From contig NZ_BOQB01000012.1 of the NCBI RefSeq assembly GCF_018332475.1, forward strand, positions 1-48,621: a DNA stretch of 48,621 bases. The letters are read 5' to 3'. A model generated the notes under the pieces. That model did not search any database and was not told where the DNA came from. It was given only the letters and a program-made list of their open reading frames with translations. Position numbers and translations under genes: made by a program. Positions 20,470 through 29,728 of this stretch are shown in pieces. Numbering within the stretch: position 1 is the first letter of the stretch; the number at the start of each line of letters is the position of its first letter. Source of the DNA: Bacillus sanguinis. GTDB lineage: Bacteria > Bacillota > Bacilli > Bacillales > Bacillaceae_G.

Positions 20470-23400
20470 ATGATAGGTTTATTAGAGCAATTTTATAAAA
20501 ATGAAGAGATCCAATCGGTTATTAATGGACTAGAAGATGGTTTAAAAGAACAACTTGTATCAGGTATGGCAACCTCTTCTCGTTCATTATTAATGGCGGC
20601 CTTATATAAAAAAACAAAAAAATCACAACTTATTGTGACGCATAATTTATATCAAGCACAAAAGGTGCATGAAGATTTAGTGGCGTTACTTGGTGAAAAA
20701 GATGTGTGGCTATACCCAGTAAATGAATTGATAGCATCAGAAATTGGTGTTGCAAGCCCAGAATTGAAGGCGCAACGTATTGAAGTATTGAATCGTTTAG
20801 CTGCAGGAGAGAATGGGATTATTGTAGCCCCAGTTGCAGGACTACGTAGGTTTTTACCAATGAAAGAGTTGTGGAAACAAAGGCAAATCGAAATCAATCT
20901 AGGGCAAGAGATTGATTTAGATACATTCTTGCATACTTTACATCATATTGGTTATGAGCGTAAGTCAATGGTAGAAGCTCCTGGAGAGTTCAGTTTGCGC
21001 GGGGGAATATTAGATATTTATCCATTAACTGAAGAGTTACCATTTCGTATTGAATTTTTCGACACAGAAGTTGATTCTATTCGATTATTCGATGTGGATG
21101 AGCAGCGCTCTCAAGATAAAAAAGAAAGTGTTAGATTTGGTCCAGCAACAGAGTTTTTATTCTCACAGGAAGAATTGAAGTCGGGAATTAAGCGTCTTGA
21201 GGAAGGCTTGACTAAGACGATGCAAAAACTTTCCGATGATAAATTGAAGACTACAGTGCTTGAGACGGTAAGTCATGAAATTGAGATGTTAAAAAACGGG
21301 CAAAGTATAGAACAGATGTTTAAATACTTATCTATTTTCTATAACGAACCTGCTAGTCTGATAGATTATTTACCAGAAGATGGTGTTGTAATTTTAGATG
21401 AGATTTCCCGTATTCAAGAAACAGCATCACATCTTGAAACGGAAGAGGCGGAATGGTATATATCACTTCTTGGTGAGGGAACAATTATTCAAGATTTATC
21501 TTTCTCACACTCATTTGAGGAATTTCTGCATCATAAAAAAAGAAGTTTTGTATATTTAACGTTATTCTTACGTCATATAGCACATACACATCCGCAAAAC
21601 ATTGTGAATGTGACATGTAAAACAATGCAAGATTTCCATGGGCAGATGCAGTTGTTGAAAACTGAAATTGATAGATGGAACGAAGGACATTTTACGACTG
21701 TTGTGCTCGGGACTGATGATGAACGTGTAAAAAAACTACAACATATTTTAAGTGATTATGATATTGAGGCAGATATCGTAGAGGGCACAGATATATTATT
21801 GCCTGGAAGGTTACAAATTGCTGTAGGTGATTTACATGCAGGATTTGAAATGCCGATGCAAAAGCTTGTTGTTATTACTGAAAAAGAACTTTTTCATAAG
21901 AAAGTTAAAAAATCACAACGTAAGCAAAAATTATCTAATGCCGAACGTATTAAAAGTTATTCGGAATTAAAAGTTGGAGATTATGTAGTTCATGTAAATC
22001 ATGGTATAGGTAAATTCTTAGGTATCGAGACATTAGAGATTAATGGTGTTCATAAAGATTACTTGAATATTAAATATCAAGGTAATGATAAGTTATACGT
22101 TCCAATTGAACAAATTGACCAAGTGCAAAAATATGTAGGATCTGAAGGTAAGGATCCGAAAGTTTATAAATTAGGCGGAAATGACTGGAAAAAGGTCAAA
22201 ACGAAAGTTGAAAAATCTGTACAAGACATTGCGGATGACCTAATTAAGCTATACGCTGAACGCGAAGCTTCAAAGGGTTATGCATATACACCAGATACGG
22301 CAGAACAACAAGAATTTGAATCTTCTTTCCCGTATCAAGAGACCGAGGATCAATTGCGTTCTATTGAAGAGATTAAGAAAGATATGGAACGTGGACGTCC
22401 GATGGATAGGCTTCTTTGTGGTGATGTAGGATATGGAAAGACGGAAGTAGCTATCCGTGCGGCATTTAAGGCGATTATGGATGAAAAACAAGTTGCAATT
22501 TTAGTGCCGACAACGATCCTTGCACAACAACACTATGAAACAATTCGGGAGCGTTTTCAAGATTATCCAATCAATATAGGATTATTAAGTAGGTTCCGTA
22601 CGAGAAAACAGCAAAATGAAACAATTAAAGGCTTAAGAGATGGTACGGTAGATATTGTAATTGGAACGCATCGTATTTTATCTAAAGATGTTACTTATAA
22701 AGATTTAGGTCTTCTTATTATTGATGAAGAACAAAGATTTGGTGTAACGCATAAAGAAAAAATTAAACAATTAAAAGCAAATGTTGACGTATTAACATTA
22801 ACGGCAACCCCGATTCCGCGTACACTCCATATGTCTATGCTTGGTGTACGTGACTTATCTGTTATTGAGACACCACCAGAAAATCGTTTCCCAGTCCAAA
22901 CGTATGTAGTAGAGTATAATCCAGCTTTAATACGAGAAGCGATAGAACGAGAGCTTGCAAGAGGTGGGCAAATTTACTTCCTATATAATCGCGTGGAGGA
23001 TATTGAAAGAAAAGCAGATGAAATTTCGATGTTAGTTCCAGACGCGCGTGTAACGTATGCGCATGGGAAAATGAACGAAAGTGAATTAGAGTCTGTTATG
23101 CTATCGTTTTTAGAAGGGCAGCATGATGTTCTTGTAAGTACAACAATTATTGAGACGGGTGTAGATATTCCGAATGTAAATACGTTAATTGTATTTGATG
23201 CAGATCGTATGGGATTATCGCAGTTGTATCAGCTTCGTGGGCGCGTTGGCCGTTCTAATCGTGTTGCATATGCATACTTTGCATACAAACGAGATAAAGT
23301 GTTATCTGAAGTGGCAGAGAAGCGTCTGCAAGCTATTAAAGAGTTCACAGAACTTGGATCAGGTTTCAAAATTGCGATGAGAGATTTATCCATTCGTGGT

Positions 23401-24000
23401 GCAGGTAACTTGTTAGGAGCCGAACAGCACGGATTTATTGATTCCGTCGGATTTGATCTATATTCTCAAATGTTAAAAGATGCAATTGAACAGCGTAGAG
23501 GAACAGACGGGGTTGAAAATACAGTTAATGTTGAAATTGATTTAGAAGTAGATGCATATTTACCGGATGCTTATATTTCAGATAGTAAACAAAAAATTAT
23601 GATGTATAAACAATTTAGAGGTGTTTCTGCAATTGAAGATATTGAAGAATTGCAGGAAGAGATGATAGATCGATTTGGTGATTACCCGCAAGAAGTTGGT
23701 TACTTATTACAAATTGCAAATATTAAAGTATTGGCAATGAAAGAACAAATTGAGTTAATTAAGCAAAATAAATTTGAAGTAACGATTCTGTTCTCGGAAC
23801 AAGCAAGTCAAAATATTGATGGCGGAAAATTATTCATGCTTGGAAATAGTTTTGGACGTATGATTGGTTTAGGAATGGAAGGGTCACAATTGAAAATCGT
23901 TATGAAAACCAATGGCTTAGAGACATCGAAGTGGTTAACAATTGCTGAAAATTTATTAAAAGGCCTACCAGATGTAAAAAAAGAAGTCATAAATGCCTAA
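20470..24000 (+). CDS. mfd: Transcription-repair coupling factor Mfd
   Basis: ATP-driven translocase that removes RNA polymerase stalled at DNA lesions and recruits UvrA. ATG 20470 after GAGAGGGG gives 1176 residues, as in B. subtilis; the frame is open further upstream through the fin terminator. The UvrB-like UvrA-binding domain occupies roughly 1-340. The RNA-polymerase interaction domain is near 500-560 (KVGDYVVHVNHGIGKFLG). The helicase core has Walker A GDVGYGKTE, DEEQRFGV and ATPIPRT, then QLRGRVGR. The C-terminal TRCF domain closes the protein. Confidence 0.97.
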   Translation: MIGLLEQFYKNEEIQSVINGLEDGLKEQLVSGMATSSRSLLMAALYKKTKKSQLIVTHNLYQAQKVHEDLVALLGEKDVWLYPVNELIASEIGVASPELKAQRIEVLNRLAAGENGIIVAPVAGLRRFLPMKELWKQRQIEINLGQEIDLDTFLHTLHHIGYERKSMVEAPGEFSLRGGILDIYPLTEELPFRIEFFDTEVDSIRLFDVDEQRSQDKKESVRFGPATEFLFSQEELKSGIKRLEEGLTKTMQKLSDDKLKTTVLETVSHEIEMLKNGQSIEQMFKYLSIFYNEPASLIDYLPEDGVVILDEISRIQETASHLETEEAEWYISLLGEGTIIQDLSFSHSFEEFLHHKKRSFVYLTLFLRHIAHTHPQNIVNVTCKTMQDFHGQMQLLKTEIDRWNEGHFTTVVLGTDDERVKKLQHILSDYDIEADIVEGTDILLPGRLQIAVGDLHAGFEMPMQKLVVITEKELFHKKVKKSQRKQKLSNAERIKSYSELKVGDYVVHVNHGIGKFLGIETLEINGVHKDYLNIKYQGNDKLYVPIEQIDQVQKYVGSEGKDPKVYKLGGNDWKKVKTKVEKSVQDIADDLIKLYAEREASKGYAYTPDTAEQQEFESSFPYQETEDQLRSIEEIKKDMERGRPMDRLLCGDVGYGKTEVAIRAAFKAIMDEKQVAILVPTTILAQQHYETIRERFQDYPINIGLLSRFRTRKQQNETIKGLRDGTVDIVIGTHRILSKDVTYKDLGLLIIDEEQRFGVTHKEKIKQLKANVDVLTLTATPIPRTLHMSMLGVRDLSVIETPPENRFPVQTYVVEYNPALIREAIERELARGGQIYFLYNRVEDIERKADEISMLVPDARVTYAHGKMNESELESVMLSFLEGQHDVLVSTTIIETGVDIPNVNTLIVFDADRMGLSQLYQLRGRVGRSNRVAYAYFAYKRDKVLSEVAEKRLQAIKEFTELGSGFKIAMRDLSIRGAGNLLGAEQHGFIDSVGFDLYSQMLKDAIEQRRGTDGVENTVNVEIDLEVDAYLPDAYISDSKQKIMMYKQFRGVSAIEDIEELQEEMIDRFGDYPQEVGYLLQIANIKVLAMKEQIELIKQNKFEVTILFSEQASQNIDGGKLFMLGNSFGRMIGLGMEGSQLKIVMKTNGLETSKWLTIAENLLKGLPDVKKEVINA

Positions 24001-24028
24001 TATAAGATAAAAAAATACAATTCGGCGT

Positions 24029-24057
24029 GCATAGAAGAACTAATGTGTAAAATACTA
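24029..24057 (+). promoter_or_regulatory. Sigma-G promoter of spoVT
   Basis: GCATA (24029-24033) is a full match to gHATR. After 17 bases comes AATACTA (24051-24057), one base off CATACTA. The predicted start near 24064 gives a leader of about 73 bases. Confidence 0.68.
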
Positions 24058-24069
24058 TGTCTAACAGTT

Positions 24070-24100
24070 GGTGATTTTTACATGAACAGGTAAATTCACC
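24070..24100 (+). other. Hairpin in the spoVT leader
   Basis: GGTGA pairs with TCACC and, inside, TTTAC pairs with GTAAA, in the predicted spoVT 5' leader. It has no T run after it, so it is not a terminator. Function is unknown. Confidence 0.4.
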
Positions 24101-24136
24101 ACTTTGATCATCAGTAGAAAGTGAGGCAGCATTAGA

Positions 24137-24673
24137 ATGAAAGCAACTGGAATCGTACGTCGAATTGATGATTTAGGTAGGGTAGTAATCCCGAAGGAAA
24201 TTCGTAGAACTTTACGTATTCGAGAAGGAGACCCACTAGAAATATTTGTTGATCGCGATGGAGAAGTAATTTTAAAGAAATACTCTCCAATTAGCGAATT
24301 AGGTGATTTTGCAAAAGAATATGCAGACGCTTTATATGATAGCTTAGGACATAATGTGCTTGTATGCGATCGAGATTCTATTATCGCGGTATCAGGCGTA
24401 TCCAAAAAAGAATACTTAAACAAAAGTGTTGGCGATCTAATTGAAAAAACGATGGAAGAAAGAAAGTCTGTTATTATGACGGACGAAAGCGATATTTCCA
24501 TTATTGATGGTGTAACAGAAAAGGTTCATTCTTATACAGTTGGGCCGATTGTTGCAAATGGTGATCCAATTGGAGCTGTCATTATTTTTTCAAAAGAAGC
24601 AATTATAAGCGAAATTGAGCATAAAGCGGTCAATACTGCTGCAAGTTTCTTAGCGAAACAAATGGAACAGTAA
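24137..24673 (+). CDS. spoVT: Forespore regulator SpoVT
   Basis: Modulates sigma-G-dependent genes positively and negatively in the forespore. The 178-residue protein has an AbrB-type DNA-binding domain (1-53, MKATGIVRRIDDLGRVVIPKE) and a C-terminal GAF-like effector domain (about 55-178) that assembles the tetramer. The N terminus is clearly homologous to AbrB encoded at 6732-7016. GTGAGG lies ten bases before the ATG. It has its own sigma-G promoter and terminator. Confidence 0.97.
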   Translation: MKATGIVRRIDDLGRVVIPKEIRRTLRIREGDPLEIFVDRDGEVILKKYSPISELGDFAKEYADALYDSLGHNVLVCDRDSIIAVSGVSKKEYLNKSVGDLIEKTMEERKSVIMTDESDISIIDGVTEKVHSYTVGPIVANGDPIGAVIIFSKEAIISEIEHKAVNTAASFLAKQMEQ

Positions 24674-24763
24674 GGGTGCATAATTTTAGAAGTAGCAATT
24701 TTTCCTAATTATGATATTTCTTCTTGAGAAATCAATTATTTGGAGATATATGTATATTGAATG

Positions 24764-24788
24764 AAGGTAGCGCTTTGCTACCTTTTTT
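24764..24788 (+). terminator. Terminator after spoVT
   Basis: AAGGTAGC pairs with GCTACCTT around GCTTT, followed by T6. Confidence 0.9.
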
Positions 24789-24859
24789 CGTTGAACATTT
24801 CTAGCATGGCACGAACGTATGATTACTCGTGTAGGTAAGGGAGTTTGTTCTTTTCTTTA

Positions 24860-24868
24860 TGATATAAT
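24860..24868 (+). promoter_or_regulatory. Extended -10 promoter of the yabM-mazG-rqcP unit
   Basis: TGATATAAT is an extended -10 (TGn plus TATAAT) about 35 bases before the yabM ATG. No strong -35 is present. Confidence 0.5.
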
Positions 24869-24903
24869 ACGAGGGGTGAGAATAGAAAAAGGAGTTTTCT
24901 TGT

Positions 24904-26505
24904 ATGGAATCGAAGAAGTATCAAGCCTTTTGGCGTGGGGCTATTATATTAACAATCGCAAGTTTTGTTACAAAGGTATTAAGCGCTTTTTACCGTATTC
25001 CATATCAAAATATAGCGGGTGATATTGGTTTTTATATTTACCAACAAATTTATCCCTTTTATGGATTTTGTTTAATTTTAGCTACTTATGGGTTCCCCAT
25101 TATAATTTCAAAAATGGTTGCGGAACGATTAGAGCGAGGGAAACAAAAAGAAGCGGAAGAAATTATTTGTGTATCGTTTTGGTTTTTATTAGGGATTGGC
25201 TTCATAGGCTTTTTTGCATTGTTCTTTGGTGCCGAAGCAATTGCAACAGCCATGGGCGATATACATTTAGATAAGCTATTACGTGTTATTTCCTTTTCGT
25301 TCATATTGATGCCGTTTTTATCTGTAGCAAGAGGGTATTTTCAAGGGTTCAATAATATGATGCCAACAGCTGTTTCGCAAGTGATAGAACAAACGATTCG
25401 TGTTTCGATTATTGTATTTTTATCTCTATTCCTAATTGCTCATGAATTTGATTTATATACAGTCGGTGCAGGTGCTATGTTAGGTTCAATCGCAGGCGGA
25501 CTGATTGGGATTATCGTACTTGTACTTTATATGCGTCATGACTTTCGTTCTATATTCTTCAAAAGTGTAAAGAGAATTAAGGGGAAAAAGAGGATCATTA
25601 AAATTCTGTTTTGGCAGGGTTTGGCGATTTGTATTAGTAACTTAGTTCTTATTTTTATACAAATGGCTGATTCTGTTTCCTTCTATTCTTTACTTATTGG
25701 GGCGGGAGAGCCAGCTGAAAGTGCAAAGGTATTAAAAGGTGTGTATGACAGAAGTATCCCTCTTATGCAATTAGGGACTGTCGTGACAACTTCTTTCTCG
25801 TTGTCGCTTATTCCGATCATTACAGCGGCTAAGGAAAGAGGAGATCTTTCCTTTATTCGAGAAAAGGTAAAGTTAGCGATGAAAATAACATTTGTTATTG
25901 GATTTGCAGCGGCCATTGGATTAACTTGTATTATTCAGCCTACGAATATTATGCTGTTTGAAAATAGTAATGGGTCAGATGTTTTATCCATTTTATCTTT
26001 ATCTATTTTATTTAGTTCATTGTCGATTACAACTGCTTCTATTTTGCAAGGGTTAGGACAAACATTAAAACCAGCAATATTCGTTATATTTGGGGGTTGT
26101 TTAAAGTTAGCTTTAAATTATATATTAATGCCGTATTTTGGTGTGAAGGGAGCTGCAATCGCAACACTCGTTGCGTTAATTGTAATTTCTGTGTTAAATA
26201 GTACATTACTTATGCAAGCCGTATCTGAATCGCTCATCGATAAACGTAATATGTTAGGTGTAGTTATTAGTGGTATCGGTATGGGATTTGTATTAATAAT
26301 GTTTATGCGTGTGATGCAAATGTCTGGATTAGTAATTGATACGGAAGATAGAGGAATCGCGACAATTGAGGCGTTGTTAGGTGTAGCTATCGGCGGATTG
26401 GCATATGTGTTTTTAATTTTAAAATTACGTGTATTTACAAAAGCGGAAATAGGAACCGTTATGAAAAAAGAGAAAAAAGAAGGTTCTTTGAAGAAGAGTG
26501 GATAG
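24904..26505 (+). CDS. yabM: SpoVB-like polysaccharide flippase YabM
   Basis: A 533-residue integral membrane protein of the MOP/MVF superfamily (SpoVB/YtgP/YabM type), with about 14 hydrophobic segments beginning near residue 10 (AIILTIASFVTKVLSAFYRIPYQ is the family start, shown here in part). Relatives move lipid-linked sugars across the membrane for peptidoglycan or capsule; SpoVB acts in cortex formation. The substrate of YabM is not settled. A basic tail (KKEKKEGSLKKSG) ends it. AAAAGGAG precedes the ATG, and mazG follows 12 bases later. Confidence 0.86.
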   Translation: MESKKYQAFWRGAIILTIASFVTKVLSAFYRIPYQNIAGDIGFYIYQQIYPFYGFCLILATYGFPIIISKMVAERLERGKQKEAEEIICVSFWFLLGIGFIGFFALFFGAEAIATAMGDIHLDKLLRVISFSFILMPFLSVARGYFQGFNNMMPTAVSQVIEQTIRVSIIVFLSLFLIAHEFDLYTVGAGAMLGSIAGGLIGIIVLVLYMRHDFRSIFFKSVKRIKGKKRIIKILFWQGLAICISNLVLIFIQMADSVSFYSLLIGAGEPAESAKVLKGVYDRSIPLMQLGTVVTTSFSLSLIPIITAAKERGDLSFIREKVKLAMKITFVIGFAAAIGLTCIIQPTNIMLFENSNGSDVLSILSLSILFSSLSITTASILQGLGQTLKPAIFVIFGGCLKLALNYILMPYFGVKGAAIATLVALIVISVLNSTLLMQAVSESLIDKRNMLGVVISGIGMGFVLIMFMRVMQMSGLVIDTEDRGIATIEALLGVAIGGLAYVFLILKLRVFTKAEIGTVMKKEKKEGSLKKSG

Positions 26506-26517
26506 AGGTGGCAGGTT

Positions 26518-27978
26518 GTGAGTGGAATCATTACTATTTTAGGATTAGGTGCTGGTGAGTTAGATCAGTTAACGATGGGTGTATATCGAAAAATAAAAGA
26601 AGCAGATCACATGTTTGTTAGAACGAAGGAACATCCCGTTATAGAAGAATTGGAGAAAGAAGGTATACAATATACAGCTTTTGACAGTGTGTATGAAGCG
26701 CATGATACGTTTGAAATTGTATATGAAACAATTGCGAATACATTACTAGAACAAGCTGAAGGCGCAGAAATCATCTATGCCGTTCCGGGGCATCCGCTTG
26801 TAGCGGAAAGAACGGTTCAGTTATTGTTGGAAAAAGGCGAAGTAGCGAATGTTGAAGTACGTATTGAAGGTGGACAAAGTTTCCTTGATCCGATGTTTGC
26901 AAGTCTAAAGATTGATCCGATTGAAGGATTCCAATTAATTGACGCCACATCATTTGAAAGAGGACAATTAGAATTACGTCAACATTTAATCTTTTGCCAA
27001 GTATATGACGCATTCGTTGCATCTGATGTGAAATTAACATTAATGGAGATGCTGCCAGATGATTATGAAGTATATATCGTAACAGCTGCAGGGACTTCAT
27101 TTGAACAAGTTAAAAAGGTACCGTTGTACATGTTAGATCATGAAACGGAGTTGAATAATTTAACGAGTGTATATGTACCACCAGTTCAGGAACGTGCGTC
27201 CTTGTATCAACAATTTGATGTGCTTAGAGAAATTATTGCAGACCTTCGTGGACCGAATGGTTGTCCGTGGGATAAAAAGCAAACACATCAATCTTTAAAG
27301 AAGTATTTAATTGAGGAAGCTTATGAAGTGTTGGAAGCGATTGATGAAGAGGATGATGATCACTTAGTAGAAGAACTGGGTGATGTATTATTACAAGTTA
27401 TGCTGCATGCCCAAATCGGGGAAGATGAAGGTTGGTTCTCTATAGATGATATTATTCGAACTTTATCTGAGAAAATGGTTCGTCGCCATCCGCATGTATT
27501 CGGGAATACAGATGTAAATAACGCCGATGAAGTACTTGCTAATTGGGAAGAAATTAAAAAACAAGAAAAAGGATTCGTAAAAGAGTCTGTTTTAAATGGA
27601 GTTCCAAAAAGTTTGCCACAGTTACTACGCGCTTATGAAATCCAGAAAAAAGCTGGCAAGGTTGGTTTCGATTGGGTTGATGTACAACCGATGATAGAGA
27701 AAGCCTTAGAAGAATGGCAAGAGTTCCAACAAGAAGTCACAAACATGGATGAAGCGAAGATGTTAGGTGAATTTGGCGATTTACTATTTGCGTTTGTTAA
27801 TATAGCTCGTCATTATAAAATAGATCCAGAAGAGGCGTTACATTCAACGAATGAGAAATTCGTCGGTCGTTTCTTATACATGGAAGCAAAGGTAGCTGAA
27901 ATGAATAAAGAGATGCAAGATTTATCATTAGAGCAGTTAGATGTTTTATGGGAAGAGGCAAAACAAACAGAGCGTTAA
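26518..27978 (+). CDS. mazG: MazG nucleotide pyrophosphohydrolase with SAM-methylase-like N domain (YabN)
   Basis: A fusion protein of 486 residues from a GTG start behind AGAGGTGG. Residues 1-220 form a tetrapyrrole-methylase-like domain ([29 protein letters not shown]). Residues 230-480 hold two MazG repeats; the first has the metal-binding [10 protein letters not shown] then [12 protein letters not shown], and the second has [11 protein letters not shown]. The MazG part cleaves NTPs to NMP and pyrophosphate and may clear abnormal nucleotides. This domain pairing is usual for Bacillus YabN. It sits between yabM and rqcP in one operon. Confidence 0.94.
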   Translation: MSGIITILGLGAGELDQLTMGVYRKIKEADHMFVRTKEHPVIEELEKEGIQYTAFDSVYEAHDTFEIVYETIANTLLEQAEGAEIIYAVPGHPLVAERTVQLLLEKGEVANVEVRIEGGQSFLDPMFASLKIDPIEGFQLIDATSFERGQLELRQHLIFCQVYDAFVASDVKLTLMEMLPDDYEVYIVTAAGTSFEQVKKVPLYMLDHETELNNLTSVYVPPVQERASLYQQFDVLREIIADLRGPNGCPWDKKQTHQSLKKYLIEEAYEVLEAIDEEDDDHLVEELGDVLLQVMLHAQIGEDEGWFSIDDIIRTLSEKMVRRHPHVFGNTDVNNADEVLANWEEIKKQEKGFVKESVLNGVPKSLPQLLRAYEIQKKAGKVGFDWVDVQPMIEKALEEWQEFQQEVTNMDEAKMLGEFGDLLFAFVNIARHYKIDPEEALHSTNEKFVGRFLYMEAKVAEMNKEMQDLSLEQLDVLWEEAKQTER

Positions 27979-27992
27979 TAGGGGGATTTAAT

Positions 27993-28268
27993 ATGCGTCT
28001 AGATAAGTTTTTAAAAGTATCACGTTTAATTAAAAGAAGAACGTTAGCGAAAGAAGTAGCTGATCAAGGAAGAATATCAATTAATGGCCAAGTGGCAAAA
28101 GCAAGTTCAGATGTGAAAGTAGCTGATGAATTAACAATTCGTTTTGGTCAAAAAATAGTAACTGTAAAAATAAATGAATTGAAAGAAACGACTAAAAAAG
28201 AAGATGCAGCAAATATGTATAGCTTAGTTCGTGAAGAAAAAGTAAAGGCTGAAGAAGGCTTGTTCTAA
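27993..28268 (+). CDS. rqcP: RqcP, S4-domain ribosome quality control factor
   Basis: RqcP (YabO) binds stalled 50S subunits together with RqcH and peptidyl-tRNA and helps add C-terminal alanine tails to blocked chains. ATG 27993 after AGGGGGAT gives 91 residues starting [21 protein letters not shown], the S4 RNA-binding domain (about 1-60), followed by a charged tail. The frame is open 15 codons further upstream into mazG, but that part is not S4 sequence. It is the last gene before the yabP leader hairpin. Confidence 0.93.
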   Translation: MRLDKFLKVSRLIKRRTLAKEVADQGRISINGQVAKASSDVKVADELTIRFGQKIVTVKINELKETTKKEDAANMYSLVREEKVKAEEGLF

Positions 28269-28278
28269 AATCCATTAC

Positions 28279-28320
28279 CCCTTCATACATTACTATTAGC
28301 TAGTATAAATGTATGGGGGG
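28279..28320 (+). promoter_or_regulatory. Hairpin covering the yabP ribosome binding site, with a sigma-E-like -10 in its 5' arm
   Basis: Bases 28279-28291 pair with 28308-28320: CATACATT with AATGTATG, two G-U pairs, then CCC with GGG. An inner stem ACTA/TAGT continues it. The 3' arm GGGGGG (28315-28320) is the yabP ribosome binding site. No T run follows, so this is not a normal terminator. CATACATT (28284-28291) fully matches the sigma-E -10 CATACAnT; a start about seven bases later would give mRNA lacking the 5' arm. The -35 is poor. Confidence 0.5.
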
Positions 28321-28326
28321 ATTTAC

Positions 28327-28635
28327 GTGAATAATGGTTACTCACCTATGTCTTCTAATCAACAAAATGTTTCTGTAGAACATGATATTATTATGCGTGG
28401 CAGGCGTGTAATTGATATTACCGGTGTAAAGCAGGTAGAGAGTTTTGATAGCGAAGAGTTTTTACTTGAGACCGTAATGGGCTTTTTAACAATTCGTGGT
28501 CAAAATTTGCAAATGAAAAATTTAGATGTAGAAAAAGGTGTTGTATCGATTAAAGGTAAAGTTCATGAGATGTTGTATATTGATGAGAATCAAGGGGAGA
28601 AAACTAAAGGTTTCTTTAGTAAGTTGTTTAAATGA
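28327..28635 (+). CDS. yabP: Sporulation protein YabP
   Basis: YabP is a mother-cell sporulation protein, required in B. subtilis together with YabQ for proper spore formation. GTG 28327 after GGGGGGAT gives 102 residues (100 in B. subtilis). The conserved core is EHDIIMRGRRVIDITGVK, SFDSEEFLLETVMGFL and KNLDVEKGVVSIKGKV, ending FFSKLFK. It has no membrane segment and is in the YqfC/YabP family of forespore-envelope-associated proteins. Its stop overlaps the yabQ start (ATGA). Its RBS lies inside the hairpin described at 28279-28320. Confidence 0.92.
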   Translation: MNNGYSPMSSNQQNVSVEHDIIMRGRRVIDITGVKQVESFDSEEFLLETVMGFLTIRGQNLQMKNLDVEKGVVSIKGKVHEMLYIDENQGEKTKGFFSKLFK

Positions 28636-29285
28636 GTCTAACAATTCAGTTGTATACGATGCTCTCAATGATTGGAATGGGTGCTTGGATTGGAGCGTCT
28701 TTAGATACATACCAGCGATTTTTAAATCGTCAGGAACGTAAACGTTGGCTTGTATTTATACATGATATACTATTTTGGATTGTCCAAGCATTATTCGTCT
28801 TTTACGTATTGCTTCTTGTAAATGAAGCTGAACTACGTATATATGTATTTTTGGCATTATTATGTGGTTTTGCGGCGTATCAAAGCTTATTGAAAGCACT
28901 ATACATGAAACTGTTAAATTTTCTCATCTATATTTTTATGCAAACAACACATTTTTTTGTTCAAATTATAAAGCTACTCATGATAAAACCTGTTATTATT
29001 ATAGCGCAGCTATTTATTGCATTTATATTATTCTTATTTCGTATACTGCTTTCAATTGGACATGTGTTATGGAAAATGGTGATTTGGATATTACTTTTCA
29101 TATGGAAAGTTTTTTTCTGGCCTGTTCGATTTATTGCTTCGCTCATATGGAAACTTCTCCCTAATCGTGTTAAACTTTTTATAATGAAGCATGTAGGGTT
29201 CCTGCAATATATAGCAAAATTGAAGGGACACATCTTCCAATTATGGGAGCGTATAAAAAAGAAGTTAGGGGGACCTCGGAAATGA
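28632..29285 (+). CDS. yabQ: Spore cortex biosynthesis protein YabQ
   Basis: A 217-residue membrane protein needed for spore cortex formation in B. subtilis, located in the membranes around the forespore. The N-terminal half carries about five hydrophobic segments (near residues 5-25, 40-60, 65-85, 95-115 and 115-140), and a further hydrophobic region and a basic tail follow (KLKGHIFQLWERIKKKLG). It is translationally coupled to yabP by a four-base overlap and to divIC by another. Confidence 0.92.
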   Translation: MSLTIQLYTMLSMIGMGAWIGASLDTYQRFLNRQERKRWLVFIHDILFWIVQALFVFYVLLLVNEAELRIYVFLALLCGFAAYQSLLKALYMKLLNFLIYIFMQTTHFFVQIIKLLMIKPVIIIAQLFIAFILFLFRILLSIGHVLWKMVIWILLFIWKVFFWPVRFIASLIWKLLPNRVKLFIMKHVGFLQYIAKLKGHIFQLWERIKKKLGGPRK

Positions 29286-29641
29286 GGGAACTGAGACAAA
29301 GAACAATCGAAAAACAGAGTCCAAATCCTGTTAAAGAGCATATAATACAAACGGATGAGAACAGGAAGCGACTTTATCGCCGTTTAGCGGTTTTTCTTGT
29401 CTTTGCTTTTACAATTATTGCGAGTATTAGTGTAACGTTTTATCAACAAAACAGTTCCATTAGAGCAAAAGAAGCAAAAGTTAAGGACATGAAAAAAGAA
29501 CTGGATTCATTAACGAATAAAGAAAAGAGTCTGAAAGACGAAGTTCAAAAGTTAAGTGATGAAGAGTACGTATTAAAGATTGCTAGAAGGGATTATTTCT
29601 TCTCTGGAAAAGGGGAGATAATTTTTCCTGTTTCTAAGTAG
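29282..29641 (+). CDS. divIC: Cell division protein DivIC
   Basis: Bitopic septal protein that forms a complex with DivIB and FtsL in the divisome. ATG 29282, overlapping the yabQ stop and preceded by AGGGGGAC, gives 119 residues (125 in B. subtilis). A basic cytoplasmic tail (1-34, with NRKRLYRRL) precedes the single membrane segment (35-54). An outside coiled coil (about 60-98) and the conserved end RDYFFSGKGEIIF follow. Lying behind yabP and yabQ means an essential gene must also be transcribed in growth, presumably from the rqcP side. Confidence 0.94.
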   Translation: MRELRQRTIEKQSPNPVKEHIIQTDENRKRLYRRLAVFLVFAFTIIASISVTFYQQNSSIRAKEAKVKDMKKELDSLTNKEKSLKDEVQKLSDEEYVLKIARRDYFFSGKGEIIFPVSK

Positions 29642-29652
29642 AGTATGTCTTA

Positions 29653-29682
29653 TTGACACTATATTTTAGGATTATATATAAT
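29653..29682 (+). promoter_or_regulatory. Promoter of yabR
   Basis: TTGACA (29653-29658) and TATAAT (29677-29682) are both perfect hexamers, 18 bases apart. The predicted start is about 40 bases before the yabR ATG. Confidence 0.78.
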
Positions 29683-29728
29683 AAAGTAAAATTTGACTTT
29701 TTAACCACTAAGGAGGAGCATTTTTTTT

